DNA of 64,000 nt from Diadema setosum (Eukaryota; Echinodermata; Echinoidea; Diadematoida; Diadematidae), in assembly GCA_033980235.1 (NCBI GenBank), contig CM067069.1, forward strand, positions 34,273,041 through 34,337,040. The letters run 5' to 3'. Each line of letters begins with the position of its first letter. The stretch's first letter is position 1. This document shows, in pieces, positions 11,586 through 24,700 of the stretch. The notes below the pieces were generated by a model. It made no database searches and was not told where the DNA came from. It saw nothing but the letters and a program-made list of their open reading frames with translations. A program made the translations under genes and the position numbers.

Positions 11586-14500
11586 CTTGAATGCAAAAGA
11601 AAAGGACAGACAAAAGTACGTCATTTCAAAGAGAGTAGTTTCATCCACTATATGCTCTCATCACTTATACTGACAAGAAAACCATTTCATGATTTTGTAT
11701 GAAATACAAAATAAATGCTGTTAAAGCGTCATTGAATATCAAATGCTCTGCAAATATTTGAATTGAGCCATTTACCGCTTCGCGAAAACTCATAATGTTA
11801 TAACATTTGATTTCACATTCATTATCGCGAATTCAGAGGGATGTCGGAAAGAAAAGCTGAGTAGAATGGAAGTCAGGGTCAAAATATTCTTTTCATTAAA
11901 AAAAAAAATTAGTATTTTCTATTTGATGACACTGAGAAAATATAATATGCGTTATTTACAAGCTTCAGGTCGTTTTCAACGTCAAGCTTGATCCAAGCAA
12001 ATATATTATACCGATATTTTCATATAAGATGTCAATGACTTAGCATGACACGAAAGAACAGAAAGGGGGAAAAACCTATCATTATCAAACCCCTCTTTCC
12101 GAAGATTCGGAAGTCCTCGTTACAGACTTCAATAATTGATAATATTGATGGTAACAAATTTTGTGTGACTTTAGGAATACTTTGTTAATTATCAAGGTGG
12201 TTTGATCTGTAAAAATATACTAGGTGTTTCAAGAAACAGTTTCCAATTTTGATTCTAAATAATTCGAAAACTATATATCAGATATCAGATAACACTGTTA
12301 TTGATATGACTGAAAGCTGAATAGGGCATAATTTTGTTTAAGGTAGTTTAAATATGAAAATATAACAGTTAAATTCATAAAATCCATGATTAAGTTAAGT
12401 TATGTTCCAGATTTTGTTTTCAGTCTTCTGTACAAAACTTTCACCTTGCACAGGGGTCAATGGGTGTGTTTGAGAGTGGTCCTGAACAATGGTCCGGGTT
12501 TGAATGCTTCATTATTTATTCATGAGAAATTCCACTATCACAACTAGTCTTTATTCAGCCTCTGCCAGTATCTGTGTAAAGTCAAACGCCTGCCGATACC
12601 GTCGTTGAGTTGCGACAGTGCCCTCCCTACTTTTGAAAAACGAAATTATAATGAATGTCTTATGTTCTGTCGTAAACATGGTGACAGGAAGCAAAGAGAA
12701 TTGATTAGAGTATACAATTGTGTATGTTGAGCCTTAAATAAAGAAATCGCGCCAAAGAAAATGCTGCTGAACTCTTCACCAAAAGTGATCTCTTTTTTTT
12801 TCGAAAATGCAACAAATTTGTCAGACTATTAGAACACAATTGTATTCAATTGAATAATTTTAGATCATCTTTGCTTATTTATATCCCAAATCCAGTGATA
12901 CGTTAAGAATACCAGCTGGTGTGGTGTTTGCAAGCAAATGGCAACACGTGCTTACTTTTTCCATTATGCATATGCATTTTAACCTTTGCCGTAAATGAAT
13001 TCAGATTAGCAGCGCCAGGGCAAGCCTCGTGAATTATTGGTTAAGAATTCATGCGCCTTGTTTGGAGTGTGAGACTGACGCCTAGTCAATAGGTTCTTCA
13101 GACATGTCCATTGTTCAGGACCATTGTCAGCACACACTCATATACACATCATTGGTTCCTGTGCAAAGTTCAGTTTTTGTAGAGAGGTTTAAAATTTGAC
13201 CAAAATCTGAAACCTTTCTTCAAAATCAATCTTAGATTAAATGAAATTGACTTATGCTTTGACATTTAAATTACGTCCATCAAAATTGTACACTATTCAG
13301 CTATTACTCATATGAATAACAGTTTTATCGGATGAATAATTTTTGAACTATTAATGATTAAAAGAGGAAAATGTTTTTTGAAACACCTCATACATCTAAC
13401 TCGTAATACAGCTTTGCAAGAAACTTCGGAATATATCATACGATGGATTAATCAAGTATACTAAATTAAGAATGCTTCCATATTGTTTGCTAGTAAAAAA
13501 GAATTGAGTATAACGGAATACACTTCTACCTTTAAAAAAAGCAGCAGCAGCACACAAACAAACACACACACAGACAGAACTAATACACTTCTTCTCGACT
13601 TCTGTGCTTAACGATTGTAATTTATTCTTCTTTTTTTTACATATTGCAATCTAGAGATGATTATGAATGAGCTTCTTAACGAATGACAATTTGCTCTGGT
13701 TGTTACCTGAAATTCTAGAGCCAATGTCCCCCTTTTTTATTTTGCTTTTATTCAAAAACTTAGATTACAAAATTATCAATTAACAATCGTGTTGAAGTAT
13801 CTCATACCCATCACCAGTCCTTCCACGTCAGATCGCTGTGTTCTGGCTTGTCCCCAGCAGGAATTCCAGCTACATCCTGTGGGACACAACAACACAATCA
13901 ACGACGAGAGCATCAACAGAAATCCAAGCCCAGTGTGTATGGGTATAGGGGCGGATCCAGGAATTCGGAGTTGGGGGGGGGGGGGGCGCAAAGCAAGGTG
14001 CCACTTCATTTGCTGAAAACCTAACAAAATGGGCTTTAGCGCTATTCTCTGGTAAACACTTTTATTTAAAAAAATATATATTTGATAAACACATCAAAGG
14101 GGACGTGACAGGGCAGACAATATGTGTGAGGATATTAATCATGTGCATTCGTTCAAGCAAAGCCATAATATATGAGTCGATTGTTGTCTCCCGTAGTCAC
14201 ATACGTGATAGTATCTGTCGTGCGCCTCAAAATTCACCACCGTAATAAAAAGTAACAATTGCATTCTATTTTATGTTAAATTTCATGCTTTTTTTATTCA
14301 TAGTTAAATTTATTTCATGATGTGAATATACTATGATGGTACAGATGTTGATACAGAACTGACTGACTAGCGTTATTAGTACTGAAAAGGGGCGAATATC
14401 AGTAACGAAAGGGAGATGATACAGTGACTACAACCCACTTTTTCAATGGGTCTTGACGGCATCGTAAAGGTTTGATTGAGACTTAACTTCAGGTTTCTAA

Positions 14501-17500
14501 AATCCTTTATGAGATAATGAGAAACTTGCATGTAATGAAATATGATCAAGCATTTGATTCTAAAGATTCAACGTTTATTTGATGAAAACTGGTTTCTAAT
14601 GGCTAAATATCCAAAATAGAGCAATCCTATTGAAAGATTAGACCAAATTTTTATTGGGATCGTTTTTTTTTTACTTTGTTGTACTTTGTATTTGGACGTA
14701 TCAGTTATTTTAAAACTTATCTTTATCCAATCAACTTTGAATTCCTTTTAGAATGGTGAGCATTAGTGGTTTCTTGGTAAAGTTAAAAGTCCAATTTCCA
14801 TCTCCACTAATACTACACCGTCCCTTTAACCTAAGGCAGATCAAGTGTTATTCACTTCGATTTTATTAAATTGGTTACCAGGTCTGTCAATTTCCACACC
14901 TTTCCGCGGTAGGTATTCAGGATGATATCTTTGCAGAAAGATTCCACCAAGGAGAAATAGGATGGCTAGGGCAACAGGAACACCAATTGCTAGACCGAGG
15001 ACGAGAGCCGAATTACCGTGTTTTTCTGAAATTCGAAATAAGTATACTTGTTATTTTAAACACCTTTCTTCCATGACTAGAATTTGAAGGCAAAATTTCT
15101 CACCTTTTGTATTGCCAAAGAAGAATTCGATTGTATGGATCCAACCGTCATACGTATTTTGGCATTTTATTCAGAAAAATCACTATGAAAAGGAGTGAGT
15201 GAGCTCACTTTTTATCTCACTTTGAAAGTATTTTCAGCAATATTGAAAAAGATACTTCCATGATTGAGTGACTCAACAAATGTTTGCTCAAAATTATGTA
15301 ATCAGATTGATTTTCCCCACAACAATTTCTAATAAGAATGTTTGTTACAAGAAATATTTTGAGTGCTTTTATAGTCATTTTATGCCATGACTGTTCATCA
15401 GTACCAAACTCTATATTCATGATCATGATTTCATGACGAAACACAAAGTAGTATTGGTAAGTTTTCACCAAACCTGATAGAGACAGGACAGTGACTTCAG
15501 CTGTCGAGATTCCATTAAGGGGATCACCGGTAGCCACGCATATAAAGGTTTCTTCTGTTCCGTCATGCACAAACACAGTAATTGCCTCGAACCTCTCGTA
15601 TGTGTCGTCAGATAGTGTCGTCTGTTGCGAAACTGTCGAGTTAAGTATCACCCCTGTCTCCTTGGACCATGACATTGATATGTTAGGCTTGAATTCACTG
15701 ACGACACACGTTAGGTTAATGGAAGGATTGTTGGAGGAAGTTTGGAATGTGCACCGGCTTCTATTGGATTGCCTCTCATCGACGCATTCCTCAATAACAT
15801 GTTTTGACGCCATTGCTTTGAAAAGTATGAATAGTATTAAAACGATATAATTTTGCTATCTTACGAGGGAATCTACAAAAGACAATGAAGACACAAAATG
15901 TAACAAATGCAGGATGAAATAAAGCATAAATATATACATACATGACAGACATCCGCTTACACATAACAATGTGCACGCACAATGTATAGCGATCGCAATA
16001 GTTGCCAAGCTTAGATTGCCTTCAGTCTCCTCGTCATAATCATACTCTGCTGCACTTTCACAAGTCTTACAAAAGGCGAGAATGGAATTGAGGTTAAATG
16101 GGTGATGTAGTTCTTGTTGAGGTGGGGATTAAGATCTTGATTAGAAATGTGAAAGAATAAAGGGCATACAATTAAAAGAGGAATTAAAAAGTTCATCTCA
16201 TGAAAAATCGTTTTGTAAATGGCTGAGCCGAAAACAGAGCAAAATAAAGTCGTCTTCACAAGAGACGTGTCACAATAAATTTTCAATTTCTTTTAATTGT
16301 ATCCTCTTTAGCATTATCTCCCAAAAACTCAAAAACTGAATCCTGGTCTTACCAAAAACTATAGCATCCCTTTAACGAATTGACAAAATCATGTATTTTT
16401 TTTTCTTTACCAACACATTGTGTGCGATTGTTCTCTTCGATGTAACATAATATTATTATCGTGTGTGTGGCAGTCATCACAATGTTGTAGAATGGATTGC
16501 AGGCAAGAAAATATGTGCTTTGTATCATTTTTGGCGTATTGAATTTCGTTTCTGTTTTGAGGACTGCATCAGTCATTCATGCCCTTCTTCGTTGATGGAG
16601 AGGACAGAAAAACAAGACAGTAAACATAAAACACATTTGCATTTCACAAAACAACATCACCTACTCCGCATGAGACGAAAGTTCCATTGTTGGTTTATTG
16701 ATTACTTCTTTCTCTGACCTGCTCCCTTGCATCTTAATATGCCATAAGAGCGAATTTAGCAACTTTAATTACAAATAGAGAATTACAGTAAATCGTGCAT
16801 CATTGTTTTACACTTAAATCATTTCATTGCCCATATGTCTAAGCGGAATACTCATAAGTGATTGTCATGGTTGTTCAGATAGGCAAGAGTGAGATGGTTT
16901 GGTGGGGGGGGGAGGGGGTATCTTTGTTGCAATTTTATCGGCAACTATATTGGATGACCGTTCTCATTTCTGGCTTGAAACTTTCGTTCAACTCCTTCCC
17001 TTTAAAAATCCACGCCTCTGCAAAGAGTGCTATACTAACAATACATTTCTTACAATCAACCGTCAAGAAAGTAGAATTCGTAAAGTCATCGCGATTCGTC
17101 AGCACCACGTCACAATGGTAGAGACCCTCATCAGCAACCTCCAAGGTGGTAATGACGAGGCTGAAGTTTTTGTCGATGTCGAACCGTTCCTCCCTGCTCT
17201 CAAAGTTTCCATCAATGAAAGCAGCCTTGATCGTCGGCGGCTGCTGATCTGATTCACTCTCCTTGGACCAGAACACAGCGAGAGGCTCCTCCTGGATGTC
17301 GCATCTCAGTCGGATGTCCTCCCCTTTCCATCCCCGAACGTTGGGTGCAGTGCCTATCACTGATGCTAGACGATTGAAATGTGAGTAAAGAACACTCGTG
17401 TCATCGTTAATGAATGACAATGAACAGATGAATAAATACATATACCGTACAGAAATATGTGAAATAATAATACTACGTAATGAAAAATTGATTCAAAATC

Positions 17501-20500
17501 ATATAATGGATTTTTTTTTCAAAAAATATGAACAATCCTGAATCTTAAATGAAACGCTTTGTCGATGAAATGATTAATCAGTCTTTCATCACGTTTATCT
17601 AATCGTATACCTTGGGCGTCAACCTTGCATGTCTTGTTAATTTTGAGGTCACAATACACTGTAAAAAATTTGTTTAGTTTCTAAACACCTAACTAAACAC
17701 TTTTCTGTGACAGTTTAAAAACACTGCGACGCGTTTATATATTAAACATGTTTAGGAACTAAACACATGCTGTGTTTATTTTCAGCACACCCTAGGTGTT
17801 TATCACACACACATGTTTATGTTTTAAACGGTTCTGATGTTTAAAAACTAAACACCTGCTCTGTTTACAGCCTAAACACCAAACGTTTACACCATAATCA
17901 CTCACAGTGTTTAAATACTAAACACCGCACAGTCACATAATCACCCACAATGTTTAAGATCTAAACACTGTAAAACAAAATAAACATGACGCACTGTTTA
18001 CGATGTAAACACTGCGACATGTTTATTCGCTGTGACAGATTAAAAACACTGCGACATGTTTATTTGCCATTTTAGTGTTTATTCTCAGAACACATGTCTG
18101 ATTTTTAGATCGATCACAAAATTGCATACACTAAACATGTGACATGTTTACATACTAAACATCGCAATTTCTCAGTGTTTATATAATACATGTTTACACC
18201 TTATACATGCTGAGTGTTTATATGAGACATGTTTACACATCATACATGGTAATTTCCACGTGTTTATATGAGACATGTTTACACATCATACATTCATACA
18301 TGCTAATTTCTACGTGTTTAAATGAGACATATCACCATGCATGTTAATTCCCATGTATTTACTAATGTAAAGTGGATTGTTTCTACTTTTTTTTTTTTTT
18401 TTTGCATGGAATGAGATAAACGCATAACATTATAAGAATTTTCCCAGTATGTACCAAATCATCAGCACACTTACATCGCATAATACAAGGGAAGACCTGG
18501 GTTAGCTTTCACAAACATTTTGGCTACAAGAGTCAAAGGCAATTCTCTGAATGCAAGTTATCAAAACATCAGTCAAAGCTTGGGCAATATCTGATGAATA
18601 ATAAGTTAAAGTCCTTTAAAGGGAAAATAGAATCCAATTAATAAGATAGTCTGATAAAAAAGAGTAAAATCTTCAAGTTTAACGGTAAAAATTTGAATGA
18701 AATCGGATGAAAAATAAGGAAGTTATAAAATTTTGAAGTTTTGCTAATTTCTGCAAAGCAGTTAAAAATGGATATGAATATGCAAATAAGTGAGTTGACC
18801 ATGCCATAACCTCACAATTTTCCATTGATCGTGTACAAAAAAATGATGAAATTCAATGTCTATGTTAATGAAATGTGAAACATGGTATTGCTGGTCGAAT
18901 AACTTCAGAAAAGTGATCAGTTAGATATATCAGGACTTGAGCCTCGGGAATAATTGCGTTTGAATTAAAAACTTGAAATTAAGTAAGTTGTGAGGGAATG
19001 ACATGCCCACATTACTATTTGCATATTCATATCAACCATTCAAGAACTGTTTCCTCAAAAATTAGCGAAACTTCAAAATGTCATAACTTCTTTAAACATC
19101 CGATTTCGATCAAAATTTTACCGACGAACTCTTAATATTTTACTCTTTCTTATCAGACTAACTTGTATTTGGACTGGGTTTCCCCTTTAAATATTGCCAT
19201 GTTTTGCTATACGACACCATACTGAGTTAAATGCAAGATACCTGGGAGTCACTGGCCTGTACACGAAGACGTAAATGAAATTTTCTCCTATACACACAGT
19301 AAAGTTTGTATATGCAGGAAATGGTACACAACTCATTTTGGAGAAAAAAATGCATTCTACAATTAATTTTCAGTCACATGTAATTCTTGGCCTACTTTCA
19401 AGAATTGCCGTCTTTCTACTGTATTCAGAAATAATTCTTAGTATTGTAAAACAAACTAATAAACTTGTTGATTGTGAATTGCAACTCAACGTTTCGGAAG
19501 CTTGACACAATGTATGTACCAGAAACACCTCCAGGAACATAACTGCAGTCTGTGAACAAATCCATGCCGACCTTGAAGATTGCATCAATTATTGGCAAAG
19601 TCCTTTGGGGTGTACCCAAACCCTATTATACCATGCACAACACTATGGTCGTATTGGTACTGATCAGGGAGTGTAGATGATGCACTCCATCATAAAGAGA
19701 CAAAAAAAAGATGTTTTCACTGTATTTAGCCTGTGGTGAACATCTGCACTCCCTGATCAGTACCAATAATGGAACTTAAATACATACATGATGTTTCTTT
19801 TCACTGCGACGATCACTGAAAGTATGGCTAACAGTACTGTATGGATTTTTCACTTTTGCTATTTTGAGAGAAATATTAGAATGTTACTGGATTTCAAGGG
19901 GTGAGTGAGAAAAAACTTCTTCCTTGCTAGAACCTTGGAGAAAGAAGTCAAACTCAATGGGTATACATGAATAGTCTATTAAAGTCTAATCAGTCTCATC
20001 ATACTCCACATAATCATGGTATGGAGGGCTACTTTCAATCTCGACACAGTAGAATTTTTGGTAAAGACAAGAGGATATGAACAAAGAAAAATAATGCATT
20101 GCAACTGGAGGCGGGAGGGTATGCAAGGCTGTCATGAACACGCGATGTGATCAGCAAGACTCCTCCCTTGTCAATTTGTCAGTCAGTTGCAAGACTCCTC
20201 CCTATTCTCCATACATGTTGTACTACATTTCTAATACCTCTCTCCATGTGACCGATTTCAAGAATATCTCAGAAAATATTAACTACCGAATACTGCATTT
20301 CCTATCAGGTCTACAAGAAAATTGCAAATAATTCCAAACAGATGCAACTACACTGTGTACATGTACTGGCCTCTTATTTGCGTCCAATATCTGCTGATTG
20401 TATTGGAAGCACCTGAGGGGAAAAAAATGAAATGGCTGATATTTTCATTTAATTTTTTTTTTTATTTCTATATTCCTTTTTGCACAAGAATATAACAAAA

Positions 20501-21767
20501 AGCCAATCGAACAAAGTTCTTTGGTAATATCTTAACAGTGAATTACAAGGACATTGGTTGATGAATAAAATGAAGTGAATAAAACTGCTTTTCTTAATAG
20601 TGCAAAACGATTTCGAGCAAGTGTCTTTACATATTAGATAAAATTACAATTTTACGTACCAGCTGTTAAAAAAAGACAATTACACATATCTATGAGCAAT
20701 AAGAATGCAGGTGACCATTATCGTAAGCACAGAGGACAATAGAATCGCTTTGTTTTGGATATCCCTGCCATTTCAAAACCAATTTTTATCAAATAAGCGT
20801 TGAAATTCCTCTTCGAATTATATAGGCCCCCTACCTTCATATTTCTTTAGAGGTTCGTCATTATGTAATACACACATGCATTCACACACACGGAGACCTG
20901 AAGCCCCATCGCATACAAAACCCTATCATTCCCCATATGATTTACTTTATTCTAGTATACAGGTTTAGATGCACACTGTCAGTGAAGAAAAAAAAAACGA
21001 TAGAAAGGTTGCTCTAACAGGTGGGATGCCTCCTAATAGGTCTGTAGTGCAGCATGACGATGTGAGCCATCACATGGCTAGCGGGAAAAAGATTATTAAC
21101 ATTCAAAATTATTATCCATGGTTCATTTCCTTCATATGGCATGTAGGCCTATAGATATACTGTATATCAGTATATCTTGCGATGTCCTTGTAATCCTCAG
21201 ATGTTTGCACTTTTAGACGGGTTGTATAGAAGTAAGCGCATGCATCTTTCATTCTAATCCAGACAGGTTTGGCGTAATCCCTGATCAATTCTTCCATGAC
21301 GTACTGGTGCTGGTAAAAAGAAATGATTACACAAGGAAAACAAATCAGTTGGCTTTGCAATACAATGGACTTAACTGATCCCATAGATTCTGAAAATGAA
21401 TGGATAGCAAAGAAGTTGACTGAATCCATAAGCAAGTTCAAATTAAAAGGAATGACAGAATCCCTTCATCACATGAGCACTTAGTGTCTTGCGTCAGTTT
21501 TTACTTACTTTGCTGCATTTTCTGGAAATAATTCAAGTCTTTTTGTTGTTGTTGTTGCTTCTCTCTTAATCATCATCATTATCAAGGAGAGTTACGACCA
21601 TTACTGTATCCTTTGTCTCTTGGATGAAGATTTTCACATCTGTAATTTACACTTTCCACAATATTTGCAATAAATCAATTTTCCATATTTATTTTAGCTA
21701 ATGCCAATGGATTGGATTCGGGAGTAGGTAATCCCCCCCCCCAAAAAAAAAAACAAACAAACAAAAC

Positions 21768-21798
<31 letters not shown>

Positions 21799-24700
21799 TA
21801 AACAAACAAACAAACAGAAGAATTGAAAGCATCTAAAATCTGCATTTTATAGAACTCATTTACATGCCCTTTGAGTACATAATATTCATTGATTTGGCTC
21901 TGCAATTCTGAGTACTTACTTGATTTCCACTTTCCACATGGGTAGTATACAGTGATGCATTATCCCCAGTTGATTTACTCTGCTGACTGCACCATGCCTC
22001 GTTCTCTGCCAGCAGAGGTAATGTCTTGTAGAATTTATACAGTCGTCAGGACATCATCGTCACCCACTTTGGTGCCATCGGCATCCCTTTCCAAGACATC
22101 CTAATGCCACGGGCTTTACATTCAATTTTCACCACCTGTTGAGTTATGAAGAATTTACAGGGAATAAAACTGAATTTCACTCAAAATATAGTCACTATTA
22201 CCCATCGTCATTCACATGAAAGATACTTCATAACTTCGTAAAATTAAAGATACAGTGAGTTTACCCGCTAGACCGAGTTTGCCCATAACTACGGTACCGG
22301 TAATCTGTAGAGTGTAGGCCTATTGTAACGTTAACAACAGTAACACGTTACAGTTAACTGGTGTTAGAGCGTTCCCCGTTCCATTAAAACAAACGAGCAA
22401 AATCTTTAAGGGCGTAGCCTATTTCTACGCCTACTACGGTTTTACATGAAACGAGGGCAATTTTGCAATAAATCTTGTTATTCACCGACTTAGCAGACTT
22501 TAATAGCAGACTTACCGCTTTCAGGCAGGCCGGCCAGGCTAGAACTTTATCGCTTCGACGCCATCTTAGCTAGTGCTGTATATGCAGTACAACAGTCAGT
22601 CAGTGCAGTCGATCGATCGAGTCGTAAGTACAGTCCAGTGTAGTGGACGATACATTGACAAGCTTAGAACGAATGCGCACGTACTGTAGGCCTATACGCA
22701 CATCACGCTGCTAGGGCAGCACCAGCCAGCCAATCAGACAGATCCATCCGTAAAGGTACGTACGCGCACATCTCCTTTCCCGCCAATTGTGCATTGATTA
22801 TGGTCATAATAATTCGCATAGCACGAGTGTGCGCTAGAAGCGCACGCACAGCGCACCACTGCGTGCGTTGTGGCCGCGGCCGTACGAGTATCACAGTGTT
22901 TATGTTAAACATGTGCGGTGTTTAGAACGTGTTTACGAAGCGTTCTAAATGTAAACGCGTCTGTTTACCCTGACTGTAGAAGTGTTTAGGCCTAACCAAC
23001 AAACATTTGGACAATGCCCTAAACCATGAACGAAATCATTAACAAAGGCAACTCCCATTTTTTTTTCTAGCAGTTAAAATATAGGACTGTACATGCGAAA
23101 CCAAAATATAAATTTATTACAGTTGTATTACATATTTTTAGGTTATCCTTTTTCCTTATTGATTAGGCATTTCCATGAAAGGCCTGAAACATGAATTATT
23201 TCATAGTGCATCTTGATGTCGTAACAGTTTCCACTTTCTCGTGATAAAAGGAAACTAGAAATTGCAATTTACACACCATTTCCAACACTTCTCCATATAT
23301 ATATGGACATATTGAGGTTAACATAGCGTGACCAGAATAAACACTCCAACTAAACACTCCAAGCTAAACACTTTAACTCTCAATACTTTACACGTGCTAT
23401 ACACACCGGGTGTTTAGATGTTAAACAAAGTGTTTAGATTTTTAACACTGTGTTTAGTTCATAAACATGTCGCATGTCGCATTTTTTACAGTGTAGTCAA
23501 TGGCGATATTCACTTAATAGTCTCCTCCTTTTTATCAGTCACATGATAACAAAAGTTAACTTACAGCTTATCGTCATGAATGTAGAATTCGAGAAACTCT
23601 CAGAGTTCCTCAAAGTAACATCACAATGGTAAAGACCCATATCTGCCACCTCCAAGTCGGTGATCACGAGGCTGAAGTTCTTGTCGATGTGGAACCGGTC
23701 ATCCTTGCTCTCGGCCTTTCCTTCAAAGAATGTAGCCTTTGTTGTCCACAGCATTTGATCTGAGATGTCCTCCTTAACCCAGACCACAGCGAGAGGCTCA
23801 TCCTGGACGTCACATGACAGTCGGATATCTTTCCCTTTCCTTCCATGAACGAAGGGGGCAGTGTTTACATTTGAGGCTAGACAATTGGAATGTGGCAAAC
23901 GCAAGGTCTCGTCATTATACACACGCTTACAGGAAAATTACTGCGAGATAATCTCTTCGTATAGGAATGCTTTCTGGATCCCGTAATGTGACAAAACAGT
24001 TTTTAGCAGCAGATAGATCAGATAAGAATTTATAATATCATGGATACATGTATAATATTTGCATAAGTAGCGAACAATGTTTACTGAAGGTGTTTTTTTT
24101 TTCCTATAATGAGCAACGTTTTCCATGAACGTTTGATTAATGTAAGTTTTTCCAAAATTCTGTCATTGCTTGTATGATAGCTTGTAATCTGAGCAAATTT
24201 TATGGCAATGGCAGGATTCTTGCAATAACTTGACGCCGAGATTCTGTTACATGTAATAAACACCACATTAACTGCCTATCTGAAAACTTAAATCTGATCT
24301 CTATTCTCTTGACTACATTCATAGATCAATCAGTGATTGATTGATTGATCGATTGATGGATGGATGATGGACCCTGAGGTTGAGGAGACCTATAGCTAAT
24401 GAAAAAAAATATATATTTTTTTCATTTCACAGCTCAATGAATTCCAAAATCTACAACCGGTATACTAGGTTTTCCCGGTCAATTTCATACTTTTGTCACT
24501 GAAATTCATTAATGTGCATTCAAATTTACGCAGTGCATGCAGGCGAAAATATTCGGGCATTCAAATTCAGAATCCGAGCGATCAATTTCATTTATGGGCG
24601 TTCTACTTCGTTTTCGTGCAATCAAATTCACGATTGGGCATTCGATTTCAAAATGCGAGCACCGACTTTCCTACTCGTGCATTCAAATTCATGCGATTGT

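Larger units (their letters stand above)
11586..14878. other. Intron 5 of the receptor gene
   Basis: This intron lies between the transmembrane and NACHT exons. It holds a long inverted-repeat element (12222-13388), a G-run repeat end near 13949-13987, and a copy of the AAAGGGA-ended element (14455-14828). No death-fold or other NLR N-terminal domain was recognised in it. Confidence 0.6.
17657..23493. mobile_element. 5.8-kb DNA transposon in intron 2, TA target site
   Basis: The ends are CACTGTAAAAAAT and its complement ATTTTTTACAGTG, flanked by TA at 17655-17656 and 23494-23495. Arrays of short GTGTTTA...TAAACAC motifs occupy both subterminal regions (about 17680-18360 and 22895-23480) and would bind a transposase repeatedly or fold. 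The interior includes a CpG-rich stretch (about 22500-22900) that could be its promoter, and a decayed minus-strand gene (21190-22135). Other elements are nested inside. Confidence 0.75.

Noticed and set aside
11586..11613. ATG at 11613 as the start of a free-standing NACHT protein
   Set aside because: The first codons fall in a polypyrimidine tract ending in a good AG acceptor, and the splice phase matches the transmembrane exon. It is kept only as the alternative.
21112..21441. Intact 109-codon gene
   Set aside because: Only the part after an acceptor at 21310 looks coding; the N-terminal third is intron sequence, and the partner exon is frameshifted.
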